This document shows, piece by piece, positions 1 to 9,258 of a DNA stretch of 64,000 nt. This DNA is from Candidatus Nitronauta litoralis (GTDB taxonomy: Bacteria > Nitrospinota > Nitrospinia > Nitrospinales > Nitrospinaceae). Numbering within the stretch: the first letter of the stretch is position 1; every line of letters starts with the position of its first letter. Location of the stretch: positions 2,852,001 to 2,916,000 of the forward strand of contig CP048685.1 in NCBI GenBank assembly GCA_015698285.1. The letters are read 5' to 3'. A program made the position numbers and the translations under genes. The notes under the pieces are model-generated. The model did no database searches. It was not told where the DNA came from and saw only the letters and a program-made list of their open reading frames with translations.

Positions 1-804
1 TAGTTGAATAAATTCGATTTCCTGTTTCTTTAGTTTTTTAATCAGGAAAGCAAACTCCTTCTGATTAGTCTCCAGAGTGCTGAATTGTGCTTCGAGCACT
101 TGATCTAACTGTGTCCTTTCATCAATATCTTCTTTAAGTTTATTTTCCTGGTTGCTCTGGCTGGCCATTTGTTGGTTTTGCAATTGGGCCAATTCCTTTT
201 TCAGGCGATAAATTTCTTCTTCGTATTTGGATTGCTGGAGATCAAAAGAGTTCTTTAAATCTTCCAGTTGTTCTTTATGAGATTTTCGAAAAGTGAATGC
301 ATTGGTTTCAATTTCGGATTGTTGTGCAATTAGAGAATCTTCTTTTTCTTTTAATGCCTCCAGGCGTTTTTCCTCTTCTTGACTTTGCTCGTTCAACAAT
401 TGAACTTTGGTCTGGATTTCTTCATGCAATGTTTCCGGCAGGCGGAAAGCGAGTTCGGACGGTTTAAACTTGTGCCTCTTTAACTGGATGAAAGAAAACC
501 CATCCCCCACCAGAATTCCAGCCGGGTTTGAGTTTTTATCAAACATTTCCAGAAGATTTTTATTGAGTACTTCCCGAGTGGCTTCAATTTTAACAGCCAT
601 TGAAGCAACAGGCTGGGAGAGTTGTTCTTTATAAAATTCTTTGATGATTTTTTGGGTGGAAAATCCCTGGGGTGATTTCAGGTCCTGAGTTGTGGGAGTA
701 AGATGTCTTAAAACCTTAAGCAGGCGGTGACCTTCAGGATCATGTAATGGATATCGATCGACCAGGTGGTCAATGGTCTGAAGGCTGAACAGTGAATTAG
801 ACAT
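1..804 (-). CDS. Partial coiled-coil protein (3' end outside window)
   Basis: An uninterrupted minus-strand frame of 268 codons starts at the ATG at 802-804 and runs off the window edge, so the C-terminus is missing. The first ~130 residues look globular (begins MSNSLFSLQTIDHLVDRYPL). From about residue 135 the chain is rich in E, K, Q and L with heptad character, typical of a long coiled coil. No enzymatic motif or signal peptide is visible. No strong Shine-Dalgarno precedes the start. It lies 99 bp from the end of the MFS gene on the same strand and could end that transcription unit. Function unknown; a structural or partner-binding role is only a guess. Confidence 0.75.
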   Translation of the reverse strand, partial: MSNSLFSLQTIDHLVDRYPLHDPEGHRLLKVLRHLTPTTQDLKSPQGFSTQKIIKEFYKEQLSQPVASMAVKIEATREVLNKNLLEMFDKNSNPAGILVGDGFSFIQLKRHKFKPSELAFRLPETLHEEIQTKVQLLNEQSQEEEKRLEALKEKEDSLIAQQSEIETNAFTFRKSHKEQLEDLKNSFDLQQSKYEEEIYRLKKELAQLQNQQMASQSNQENKLKEDIDERTQLDQVLEAQFSTLETNQKEFAFLIKKLKKQEIEFIQL

Positions 805-903
805 CAAATCGGTCTCTGGTTTTAAAGAAGAACCTGAAGTTAATGTGCCGATGCTGATTGAGGAAAATTTAGATCTATTTTATCATAACGGCTTAAAATT
901 AAA

Positions 904-2130
904 TCAGTTAAGAGGTTTGTTGGACCTTCCGTGTTTGATCTCAGGAATCAACATAATTGTAGCCAAAACCATCATTCCGCATGAAAGCAAGCCAATATTT
1001 ACAGGGCCAATCTGATGGACCGCCCAAAATCCGATCATAGGCCCAAAGGTGCCCCGAATCCCGGTCAGGCTTACATGGACCGACATGTACGCCGCGACTT
1101 TTCCAGGAGGAGCAAACTTGGTGACCCAAAGTGCCCAGGCCACGCTTCCCCCTCCAAATGCTATTCCAATCAAGGCGGAACCCAAAGCAATGATGCCAGT
1201 ATCTTTTGTGAAAAAGAACAAGGCAATGCCACAGCCGAATGTCAGATTCAACATCATGCGTAGCAAAATGAAATTGACCCGGTCGAACATGCGGGCGAGA
1301 AATGGGATCGACAGCGCCCGCATTCCGTCAGGAATGATTGTTATGAGCAGGGTCACCAACAGGGCGGACCCCTCTATGCCATACTCCGGGTTTGTGACAT
1401 AGTCCACTCTCAGAGGAAGGACCCAGAGGTTGGCAAACCCCATGATGAACCAGGTGAGGAGGACATACCCAAATAACCGGTCTTCAAAAATATATTTAAA
1501 ATTTCCCAGAGGATTAGAAGAAGCTTGCGATTCGATGGGTTTCGAGGGCATGGAGTAAATGGCCCAGGCTTTACCAAGTCCTGCGATTCCCAGAATGCCC
1601 ATGACCCATCGAAAAGTTTCAATATCCTGGTCCATAAACCTGGAAGCAAGAAATCCAAAGATTACACTGAACCCAACCGTCATGACCATTGGCAGGGAAA
1701 AGTAAGCGCCTCGCTTGTCGTCCGGATAATTATCGTTATAGATCGAAGTGATAAACGGAGTGAGAAGGTGCAGGCAGATAAAACCCAATGCTGTCCAGGT
1801 TGTAAAAGAAGCGAGAGAATTGGAAAAAGATGACAGGAACAGAAACATCCCGCACAGAGCTGCAGGGATGGCTCCACAAAGGGATTTTCTCCAACCCGTG
1901 CGAGCCAGGTAATGCAACCCGAAAACTGACAGGAACATTCCGAGAAAGGGGGCTGCTCCGATAATTGCTTTGATATTATCGCTCGCCTGGAAATAACGTA
2001 TGGCGATGAACAGGACGAAGGTTTGTGTGCCGGTGGTGAGGATTCCGCGCAATGAGCCGCGTAACAGGTCTAGCCGGTAAGTTTTTTCCGTGATCTGATG
2101 GCTGGTGAGCGGCTGGTTTTTAAACCGCAT
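904..2130 (-). CDS. Major facilitator superfamily transporter
   Basis: A 408-residue polytopic inner-membrane protein with about 12 hydrophobic segments, the usual MFS length and pattern. It has a central cytoplasmic loop near residues 200-215 and short charged loops such as YPDDKRGAYFSLP after the fourth helix. Substrate cannot be read from the sequence. The start ATG is preceded by an AGGAA-like site. It follows the TPR gene by 39 bp on the same strand, so the two are probably co-transcribed. MFS family assignment is secure; the transported compound is unknown. Confidence 0.85.
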   Translation of the reverse strand: MRFKNQPLTSHQITEKTYRLDLLRGSLRGILTTGTQTFVLFIAIRYFQASDNIKAIIGAAPFLGMFLSVFGLHYLARTGWRKSLCGAIPAALCGMFLFLSSFSNSLASFTTWTALGFICLHLLTPFITSIYNDNYPDDKRGAYFSLPMVMTVGFSVIFGFLASRFMDQDIETFRWVMGILGIAGLGKAWAIYSMPSKPIESQASSNPLGNFKYIFEDRLFGYVLLTWFIMGFANLWVLPLRVDYVTNPEYGIEGSALLVTLLITIIPDGMRALSIPFLARMFDRVNFILLRMMLNLTFGCGIALFFFTKDTGIIALGSALIGIAFGGGSVAWALWVTKFAPPGKVAAYMSVHVSLTGIRGTFGPMIGFWAVHQIGPVNIGLLSCGMMVLATIMLIPEIKHGRSNKPLN

Positions 2131-2169
2131 GCCGGTTCCTGTAGAAAAACCAGTTTGCTTTTTGCCAGG

Positions 2170-2634
2170 TCAGTTCAGTTTGCCACGACACTTTGCAATG
2201 TAAACCCGATTGGTTTGGGAATAGGGCTGGATTTCCAGGGCTTTTTGAAAGCTTAGAATGGCTTCCTGAAAGCGTCCGGTTTGATACTGACACAAACCGA
2301 GCCCGTTCCAGGCGCCAAAATGATAGGGATTGAGGTCGAGTGTTATTTCGCATTCTTCTATTGAAAGCGCGTAGTTCCCGTTGAGAAAAAGAACTGTCGC
2401 CAGTTTATTGTGGGCTTCAGGGAAATCTGGAAAATCAGAGGCCAGAAGAGAAAATAATTCTTCCGCGTCGTCCAATTGATCTTCGTTTAAAAGCTGAATT
2501 CCCATTTGAAGTCTGGAAGTCGCTTCATCACCAGCCTCTTCATGCCATCGGAGCCAAAGCGCTGCAGTCGCTCTTTTTCGCACTGAAGGGTCGGGCTCTT
2601 TTAAATCATCCAGTAACTTTTGAAGATCGTTCAT
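2170..2634 (-). CDS. Tetratricopeptide-repeat protein
   Basis: A 154-residue protein starting MNDLQKLLDDL. The N-terminal ~40 residues (DPSVRKRATAALWLRWHEE) form a helical lead-in. TPR units follow from about residue 45 to 140, with the usual small/large residue spacing (AEELFSLLASDFPDFPEAHN, FQEAILSFQKALEIQP). An upstream in-frame start at 2682 exists, but the ATG at 2632-2634 fits the family start better and removes a non-conserved leader. No signal peptide, so probably a cytoplasmic adaptor. It is upstream of the MFS gene in a likely two-gene unit. Partner unknown. Confidence 0.8.
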   Translation of the reverse strand: MNDLQKLLDDLKEPDPSVRKRATAALWLRWHEEAGDEATSRLQMGIQLLNEDQLDDAEELFSLLASDFPDFPEAHNKLATVLFLNGNYALSIEECEITLDLNPYHFGAWNGLGLCQYQTGRFQEAILSFQKALEIQPYSQTNRVYIAKCRGKLN

Positions 2635-2790
2635 CAGAATCCATATGGGAAAGATATTGGCATCTTCACATTCCAGTTGCAATCATTACCATGTACCATT
2701 GGATTTAAGGCCAGTTCTGTATAGTATATCAGGGGTGAGGGTAATAAACATCCATTGGAAAGTTTTGCTTTTCTGAAAAAGAAAAAATTG

Positions 2791-4044
2791 ATGAACAATT
2801 TGCAGGCGGAAATCTTGACGATTGGTAATGAAGTGATCAGTGGTTTGATCCAGGATACCAATGCCAGAAAACTGGCTTCCCGGCTAAACGAGATCGGAGT
2901 CTGGGTGTCCCGTTTCACATCGATTGGAGATGACCGGGCAGCCATACTGGAGGAGATTAAAAGAATCCTCTCACGATCAGACATTTTGATTATTACGGGA
3001 GGTCTGGGGGCCACTCACGACGATATAACCAAAGCCGTGCTTGCAGAATATTTTGAGCAACCCCTGGTACATAATGAACGGGTTCATAGCATGGTCGAGT
3101 CCTTTTTTAAAAAAAGAGGCAAGCCCATAAAAGATCGTATTTTGTCGCAGGCTGAGGTGCCTGAAGGTGCCACTGTTTTGTTTAATGAAAAAGGTACTGC
3201 ACCGGGTTTTTTATTTAAGGACGGAAACAGGAAAGTATTCGCTTTGCCAGGAGTCCCGCTTGAGATGGAGCATCTCCTGGAAACCTGGGTTGTGCCAGAG
3301 CTCGAAGGTGAAGGGAAGTCAACCATTGTGCATCGGGTTTTAAATACAACCGGTATAAGCGAGTCGGCCTTATGGGACAAGACAGGTCCCGTAGCAGATT
3401 TTGAAAAGGGGGTGTCGATTGCTTCCCTGCCTTCCCACCTCGGAGTGCGTATTCGGTTGACAGCAAAAGGAAACACAAAAGAAACACTGGTTGCTGATCT
3501 TGACCGCGCAGAAGCATCGTTACGCGATTGTTTGCAACATTATATTTATTCTGTGGATGGTGAAACGCTGGAAGAGGTTGTCGGAGGGTTGTTGCGAGAA
3601 CGCAAATACACTCTGGCTACGGCAGAATCCTGTACGGGCGGCTTGATCTCTTCACGCATTACGAGAGTGCCCGGTAGTTCAGATTATTTCAAGGAAGGCG
3701 CTGTGACTTATAGCAATCAGGCCAAGATGGAGCGATTGTCTGTTCCTTCAAAAATTCTGGACGATCATGGGGCGGTGAGTGAGCCCGTTGCCGCCGCCAT
3801 GGCGCGAGGTATTCGTCTGGCATCAGATTCTGATATTGCCGTATCGGTGACCGGCATTGCGGGGCCAGGGGGCGGCAGTGCGGACAAGCCGGTGGGCTTG
3901 ACCTTCATTGCGGTGAGTGATAAAGAAGGGGAGTTTGTAGAGCAACACGTTTTTCATCAGGATCGTGGACGAAATCAGGATCGTGCGGCCCAGGCAGCTT
4001 TAAACCTGGTGCGGCTAAGACTGTCTGGGGAAAAACTTGAATAA
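2791..4044 (+). CDS. cinA: CinA-family protein (NMN amidohydrolase)
   Basis: 417 residues with two domains. The N-terminal MoaB/MogA-like molybdopterin-binding-type domain has GGLGATHDDITKA. The C-terminal CinA domain (about residues 260-415) has AESCTGGLISSRIT and GIAGPGGGS. In this family the C-terminal domain deamidates nicotinamide mononucleotide for NAD recycling, and the N-terminal domain can act as an ADP-ribose pyrophosphatase. I chose the ATG at 2791; an in-frame TTG at 2755 would add a Lys-rich leader not typical of the family. Monocistronic or paired with the small downstream gene at 4098. Confidence 0.93.
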   Translation: MNNLQAEILTIGNEVISGLIQDTNARKLASRLNEIGVWVSRFTSIGDDRAAILEEIKRILSRSDILIITGGLGATHDDITKAVLAEYFEQPLVHNERVHSMVESFFKKRGKPIKDRILSQAEVPEGATVLFNEKGTAPGFLFKDGNRKVFALPGVPLEMEHLLETWVVPELEGEGKSTIVHRVLNTTGISESALWDKTGPVADFEKGVSIASLPSHLGVRIRLTAKGNTKETLVADLDRAEASLRDCLQHYIYSVDGETLEEVVGGLLRERKYTLATAESCTGGLISSRITRVPGSSDYFKEGAVTYSNQAKMERLSVPSKILDDHGAVSEPVAAAMARGIRLASDSDIAVSVTGIAGPGGGSADKPVGLTFIAVSDKEGEFVEQHVFHQDRGRNQDRAAQAALNLVRLRLSGEKLE

Positions 4045-4097
4045 TCTATTGCGAGATGTTTGGAGAATTAACATAACCTTATCAAGGTGACTTTTGG

Positions 4098-4295
4098 ATG
4101 AGACCGACGGTTTGTTATCAATGTGGAGTTGACTTGGAAGAAACTGGCGAAAATTGCCAGCGTTGTGGTGCACCAATTTCTACCCAGATTCCCAATTATC
4201 CCCGGTTTGGTGGCGGTGGTGTGATTATCACAATTTGGATTTTGTTTGTTGTGCTCGTGATCATGCTCGCTATCTCCTGGTTCACCATGGATTGA
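4098..4295 (+). CDS. Small zinc-ribbon membrane protein
   Basis: 65 residues. Two CxxC knuckles (CYQC at 6-9 and CQRC at 20-23) suggest a structural zinc ribbon. A Gly-rich linker and one C-terminal transmembrane helix (about residues 41-62) follow. Such zinc-ribbon plus TM proteins are usually annotated as hypothetical. It begins 53 bp after cinA on the same strand, and the start ATG follows an AAGGTGA site. Function unknown; the domain reading is well supported by the cysteine spacing and the hydrophobic stretch. Confidence 0.72.
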   Translation: MRPTVCYQCGVDLEETGENCQRCGAPISTQIPNYPRFGGGGVIITIWILFVVLVIMLAISWFTMD

Positions 4296-4310
4296 TTCTG
4301 ATTGCGGTAG

Positions 4311-4961
4311 TCAGGCCCGGCGTCTCAACATTCCCTGAAAGGGCTTTATCAAAATAGCTCCCGCAGCAAACCCGCCAATATGTGCCAGCCAGGCAACCTC
4401 TCCCTCTGCTCCAACTGAAACACTGTTTGCAACCTGCATTAAAATCCAGATTCCCAATAGAATAATTGCGGGGATGCGCACCATGGAAATATAGAATCCG
4501 AGAAAAATAAGGGTGCGAACGCGAACTCCAGGGAACAGGACCAAATAGGCCCCGAGGATACCTGAAATGGCACCGCTGGCACCCACCGCCGGAATAGATG
4601 AAGATGGGTCTGCCACCATATGGCTTATGGCGGCGAGAACTCCACACAGGAAATAGAATAAAACAAAGCCGAATCGGCCGAGGCGATCTTCTATATTGTC
4701 CCCGAATATCCACAGGTAGAGCATGTTTCCAGCCAGATGTGCCGGGCCTCCATGCATGAACATGGAGGTGATTAAAGTCGGATACTGGCTGAACGGATTG
4801 CTCAGGAAATCAGCCGGCACCATGGCATATTGACTGATTGCGGCCGACATGCCCCCAGGAGCCTGTAATTGCATTACAAACCCGGTAATATTGAGGGCAA
4901 TTAATGAAATAGTGAAGATTGGAAACGATCTCCTGGGATTTTCATCATATAGAGGAAGCAT
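4311..4961 (-). CDS. Rhomboid-family intramembrane serine protease
   Basis: 216 residues, six or seven hydrophobic segments. The rhomboid signature is complete: HGGPAHLAGNMLYLWIFGDN in the second helix region, the catalytic-serine motif GASGAISGILGAY, and the catalytic-histidine helix AHIGGFAAGA. It should cleave membrane proteins within or next to the bilayer of the inner membrane. Convergent with the zinc-ribbon gene (15 bp between stops). Substrate cannot be inferred from context. Confidence 0.93.
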   Translation of the reverse strand: MLPLYDENPRRSFPIFTISLIALNITGFVMQLQAPGGMSAAISQYAMVPADFLSNPFSQYPTLITSMFMHGGPAHLAGNMLYLWIFGDNIEDRLGRFGFVLFYFLCGVLAAISHMVADPSSSIPAVGASGAISGILGAYLVLFPGVRVRTLIFLGFYISMVRIPAIILLGIWILMQVANSVSVGAEGEVAWLAHIGGFAAGAILIKPFQGMLRRRA

Positions 4962-5222
4962 AAATTGGGCGTGGCCTGAGTATGTGGTAATATTTTGATT
5001 TAAATGGACATTTTAAATATTTTAACAGTAGTGGACGCCATGGACTGGACTCACTTTACTGATAGACCAGTAGACATTGAGGGCCGTTTCTTGAGAATAT
5101 CTGTCGCATGAAATTTTTACCTCACGTTTTAATAGAAAGCCTATCACCGGTCCAGGAGAAAACTATCCAAAAAGCATCTCACCTCAGGGGACATATTTCT
5201 TCCCAACTTAAGGTTGTGGTAA

Positions 5223-7610
5223 ATGAGTGAAACCGATGACACTTCATTAGCCCGCTCAGAGTCCAGTGCTCCTTCAGTACGTACTCGGCCTGAAGAGGAT
5301 TTCAGCTGGATCATTGCGGCATATTCCCGGCATCGTTTACGTGAATTAACCCAGGAACTGGACAAAGACCTTGGTGAAAACCGTGGGCCCCAGTGCTACC
5401 TGCCCCCTGTGTTACTTGACACAAATCCAGTTCACCATCGTCAAAGTCTGCAGGAACAAATTTTCCCCAATCCCCGTGCGATTAATGAAGATCTTCTTGA
5501 TCTTGGAAAATCGAATTTGCTTCTTGAAGCTCCCGCCGGCATGGGAAAAAGTACTTTCCTGAAAGTTTATCAGGAATCGCGGCTTCAGAGGGGAGAAGCA
5601 GAGGAATACCCACTGACAGTTTATCTGGACCTTGGCCTGCTTCCAAAAGGGTCCGGGTTCAATGAGTTTTATCCGCTTTATTTCAGCCATGTGTCGGAAA
5701 TGATTTTGCGGGAGAAGGAAGAGCAGCCGGACCTGGTTTTAGATGAAGAGATCCTCAAGCAAACCCTGAAGCGGATGGTGCTCACCGGCCAGGTGATGTT
5801 CCTGCTGGATGGCCTGGACCGGATGGCAGCGGATGACCGGTTCCAGTTTTTTTATGACGTTGTGGTCGATGGAGATGCCCTTCATGACAACTTGGCCGTT
5901 ATGGCCATGCGTCCGGTTGGGTTTGGACCCATGGCCACCACGTCTGTGGTTAAACGTGGGCAGGATGCCTGCTTCCGGATGACCTTTCAAAAACTCGATG
6001 AAAAATCGTGCAAAGCCTACCTCGGTGAAATAGGAAACAAACCGCTTATAGACAACATGCGTTTGTTTTCTTCAGAAATTTTCCAGACACCCTATCTGCT
6101 ACGTCTTCTCAGATCGGTAGCCCAGGCCGGGCGACTTGAAGAAGTTAGAAACCAGACCACATTTTTTGAAACCTGGCTTTCTCTTGTCTTGCCTGAGGGA
6201 GAGGATAAAGAAGAGGTGGAACTGAGACACCGGATACTGTCCCGACTGGGCACCATTTCGCTCGAGTTGGCGGAAGCGGATCGATTTCAGCGGTTTGAAG
6301 AGGCCGATACCGGATATGAAATGGATCTTCTTGAAGGTGATCCGTCACTTCTAAATGACGGGACCCTGCTTTGGAATCTGGATCCCATTCTTCGCCAGAC
6401 CCAGCACAAGTGGGAATATCGACACCCTGTTTTCCAGGAGTTTTTCGCCGGGCGCCACCTGGCCCGAAAGCCGGAACGGGATGAATTGATTAAAGCAAGG
6501 GGAAGGGATACTCGCTGGGAAAGTCTGTTGAAATTCAGCATCGGTTCTATTTCTGGCTCCCTTGACACGATTTACGACCTGTTAATTGAAACAGGCGCTC
6601 TGTTTCTCGCAGGTAACGCCCTTCCGGAAGCGCAAAAACTTTCCGAGTCGCGCCGATTAATGGTGGGGCAGTTGCTCAAGTATCAGGACCGCGAGCAGTA
6701 CCCGCAATTTTCGCGCAATCGATTGGTGCAACCCCCTAAAGTGATCAGTGCCTTGGGGCAGGAAAAAACTCGGGAGATGATTTGCGAATTACTCAAAAGA
6801 GAAAACCGGAACACGCGTATCTTGTATGGTGTCCTGGATTTGTTATGCACCCTTCATAAAATAAAGCTTATTGATGTGATCGATTGTCAGGATTTTTCAC
6901 CCGTAAATGCATTGCCGGAGCTCCATGAATTTCTTAAAGAGCGGAGCGACCCGGAAAGTGTAGATCAGAAAGTGATGAAGCGCTGGGGTGAAATGGTCAC
7001 CGTATCGCAGGGGAAATTCATTTACCAGAATGAACGGGATGAAGAAGATCATATTTATTTGAAAGAATTTGCCATCATGAAGTGCCCCGTTACCAATGCC
7101 TTGTGGAAACAGTTCGATCCAGAAGGGGAATTACGACATCCAAAATTTTCCTATGATGATGATCAACCCGTGATTGGAATAAATTACTATGAAGCCACCC
7201 TATTTGCTTTATGGATGGGATTACGGTTGCCGACCGAGAAAGAATGGGAGAAAGCTGCCAGGGGAACAGATGGTCGGGATTACCCCTGGGGTGATGCGTT
7301 GGGATACCAGTCTGGCTTCACCAACACGGCCGATTTTGTTCTGGGCCGGACCAGCGCTGTTGAGTCTTTTGAGGATGGCCTCTCGCCCTACGGCTGCTAT
7401 GACATGGCCGGAAATGTCTGGGAATGGTGTGTCCAATTGTATTCTTCAAAATTCAGCACCCAAAAGGTGGTCCGAGGGGGAGCCTGGATGAATTATATGG
7501 TGCATGCCAAATGCGTGTTCCGGAATTCATTTGATCCCGCAGAGCACCATCCTGGTGTCGGGTTGCGTTGCGTGAGCCCCGATTTAGCTGAAACCGATGA
7601 TGATGAGTAA
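5223..7610 (+). CDS. STAND/NACHT-type NTPase fused to an FGE/SUMF-like domain
   Basis: 795 residues. The Walker A is APAGMGKST (around 103-111) and the Walker B is VMFLLDGLDRM (around 191-201). This is followed by a NACHT-like winged-helix region with HPVFQEFFAGRHLAR near residue 400. From about residue 590 to 785 there is a formylglycine-generating-enzyme (FGE-sulfatase/SUMF1) domain: LPTEKEWEKAARG, YPWGD, YDMAGNVWEW, VVRGGAW and GLRCV. The first FGE catalytic cysteine, expected shortly after RGGAW, is not seen (WMNYM), so the domain is probably a binding module rather than an oxidase. No TM segment. Stand-alone gene between the divergent rhomboid and the response regulator. STAND proteins often sense and signal; an immune or signalling role is inference. 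Confidence 0.85.
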   Translation: MSETDDTSLARSESSAPSVRTRPEEDFSWIIAAYSRHRLRELTQELDKDLGENRGPQCYLPPVLLDTNPVHHRQSLQEQIFPNPRAINEDLLDLGKSNLLLEAPAGMGKSTFLKVYQESRLQRGEAEEYPLTVYLDLGLLPKGSGFNEFYPLYFSHVSEMILREKEEQPDLVLDEEILKQTLKRMVLTGQVMFLLDGLDRMAADDRFQFFYDVVVDGDALHDNLAVMAMRPVGFGPMATTSVVKRGQDACFRMTFQKLDEKSCKAYLGEIGNKPLIDNMRLFSSEIFQTPYLLRLLRSVAQAGRLEEVRNQTTFFETWLSLVLPEGEDKEEVELRHRILSRLGTISLELAEADRFQRFEEADTGYEMDLLEGDPSLLNDGTLLWNLDPILRQTQHKWEYRHPVFQEFFAGRHLARKPERDELIKARGRDTRWESLLKFSIGSISGSLDTIYDLLIETGALFLAGNALPEAQKLSESRRLMVGQLLKYQDREQYPQFSRNRLVQPPKVISALGQEKTREMICELLKRENRNTRILYGVLDLLCTLHKIKLIDVIDCQDFSPVNALPELHEFLKERSDPESVDQKVMKRWGEMVTVSQGKFIYQNERDEEDHIYLKEFAIMKCPVTNALWKQFDPEGELRHPKFSYDDDQPVIGINYYEATLFALWMGLRLPTEKEWEKAARGTDGRDYPWGDALGYQSGFTNTADFVLGRTSAVESFEDGLSPYGCYDMAGNVWEWCVQLYSSKFSTQKVVRGGAWMNYMVHAKCVFRNSFDPAEHHPGVGLRCVSPDLAETDDDE

Positions 7611-7693
7611 TAATAGACAGGATAAAAAATCTTAGGGAGTAACGATATTTGTTTGAGGATTATCGCCTGAATATCTCTAACTATAGGTTTTTC

Positions 7694-7723
7694 TTGACAT
7701 TTTGGGACCCAGGTTTTTAATAT
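7694..7723 (+). promoter_or_regulatory. Putative sigma-70 promoter upstream of the response-regulator gene
   Basis: TTGACA at 7694-7699 and TAATAT at 7718-7723, 18 bp apart, in an AT-rich 292-bp intergenic region. It is about 180 bp from the next start codon, which would leave a long leader. The match is by eye only. Confidence 0.4.
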
Positions 7724-7902
7724 TGTAAGATTCTCCAACATTTTAATTGTTTGTATCAGTATTCAATCTACCGGGTGCAAAGCCTTGATTTTCAGGAAAA
7801 TATTCCGATAGTTAGAGGAGGCTCTTTGTTTTTCTGGTAGGGGGTTGAATGCTGCGGTTTTTACATAAACATTTTCAATAGCTGTTTAAGAAAAGTTGGT
7901 TT

Positions 7903-9249
7903 ATGACGGTTGAGATTAAAACCAAAAAAATCCTTTGTATTGATGATGATGCTGCCCTTTTAAAGGTGGTGCACAGGATATTATCAAAAAATTTCCCACC
8001 GGAAGTTCTGGAAATCCATGAAGCCAATAATGGTGAGCAGGGAATCAAGATGATTCAGGCCCTGCATCCCGATATCGTGCTGTCAGATATCCAAATGCCT
8101 CAAATGGATGGTCTGGAGATTTGTCGGAGGGTCAGACAGCATGGAATTCAGACCGCAATCATTCTGATGTCGGCCTATGATGTTGAAGAGGACAACGCTA
8201 TTAAAGCCAGCAAAGCAGGTGCCGACGCATTTTTATCCAAACCGATTAAAAAAGGGGAATTGTTATTTGCGGTCAATTTTGTGCTCCGGATAGCCAGCCT
8301 GAGTGAAGCAGTAACGACCAAAAACAAGCAATTGGAAAAATCTGTTGAACAACTCAAACAATATCAGCAGAAATTAAATGGTCTGAATGAGGAATTGAAA
8401 TCGGACAAGCGCCGGTTGAATGAAAACCTGAAAGAAGTGGTGACCCTGAACAAGCAGTTGGAATCAAAGAACGGCCAGATCCTGTCCATGAACGAAGAAC
8501 TGGCGGGACGTTTTGAATCCACAGTGAGCCTGATATCCAATATTATCGAATTACATCAGTCAGAACACCGGGGGCATGCCGAGCGGGTTGCTGAAATTTC
8601 CGTGTATATCGCAAAGAAAATAGACCTGCCTGATCAACAGATCCAAAATATCAAAACCTCTGCTCTCATCCATGAACTGGGTATTGTAAGTTTGCCTGAT
8701 GAAAAAAAGATAGAGGAGGCTACGGATGAATTGAGTAACAGGAGTTTCACACACCATCCTCTGGTGGCAGAAATGTTGCTTAAATCATTCCCCGGCTTTG
8801 AGTTGGTTTCAAATATCATCCGCCATTTGCATGAAAATGTGGATGGCTCGGGAATTCCTGACAACCTTTCAGGGGATCGTATTCCGATTGGATCACGGAT
8901 TGTATCGCTTGCGAGTTATTTCGATCATGCCTTGATCTCTGGTGGACAGGATAAATTGGAACAAGCGTTTGCCAAAGTAGAAGACCAAGCCGGTCTCATG
9001 TTCGACGAAAAACTGGTGGGGGTGCTGAGCGACTGGATTGATGAACAGAATCCGGAAAAAATTTCCACCGTAGACTACAACATTTTTGCTTTAAAAGAAG
9101 GGATGGAACTGGCATCGGACATCTATTCCGAGTCGGGGATCAATTTGTTAAGAAAGGGCACGGTGTTAAAAAAGGATATTTTGAGCCGTGTTCTCAAGTT
9201 TCATAATGTGGACCCGATCCTGGGGTCGATCAAGGTCAAGCGAAAGTAG
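7903..9249 (+). CDS. Response regulator with degenerate HD-GYP domain
   Basis: 448 residues. The REC domain spans residues 8-125 (CIDDDAALL; phosphoacceptor Asp in DIVLSDIQMPQMDG; LSKPIKK). A Gln/Lys-rich coiled coil spans about 135-205, followed by an HD-GYP-like domain. The catalytic pair reads HE (ALIHELGIVSLPD) where HD is normal, GIG/GK is altered, and the GYP loop reads GSGIP after HENVD. It may therefore not hydrolyse cyclic di-GMP. It ends 9 bp before motA, suggesting a role in stator or motility control. REC assignment is secure; loss of phosphodiesterase activity is inferred from the substitutions. Confidence 0.88.
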   Translation: MTVEIKTKKILCIDDDAALLKVVHRILSKNFPPEVLEIHEANNGEQGIKMIQALHPDIVLSDIQMPQMDGLEICRRVRQHGIQTAIILMSAYDVEEDNAIKASKAGADAFLSKPIKKGELLFAVNFVLRIASLSEAVTTKNKQLEKSVEQLKQYQQKLNGLNEELKSDKRRLNENLKEVVTLNKQLESKNGQILSMNEELAGRFESTVSLISNIIELHQSEHRGHAERVAEISVYIAKKIDLPDQQIQNIKTSALIHELGIVSLPDEKKIEEATDELSNRSFTHHPLVAEMLLKSFPGFELVSNIIRHLHENVDGSGIPDNLSGDRIPIGSRIVSLASYFDHALISGGQDKLEQAFAKVEDQAGLMFDEKLVGVLSDWIDEQNPEKISTVDYNIFALKEGMELASDIYSESGINLLRKGTVLKKDILSRVLKFHNVDPILGSIKVKRK

Positions 9250-9258
9250 TCAGATAGC

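Noticed and set aside
407-634. Plus-strand 75-codon frame inside the first gene
   Set aside because: It is a shadow of the minus-strand coiled-coil frame that is open from 804 to the window edge.
6990-7580. Active formylglycine-generating enzyme
   Set aside because: The first catalytic cysteine is replaced in the expected RGG-containing segment, and no sulfatase is in the window.
5223-7610. Diversity-generating retroelement variable protein
   Set aside because: The FGE-like C-terminus fits in principle, but no reverse transcriptase, template repeat or second copy of the C-terminal sequence is seen nearby.
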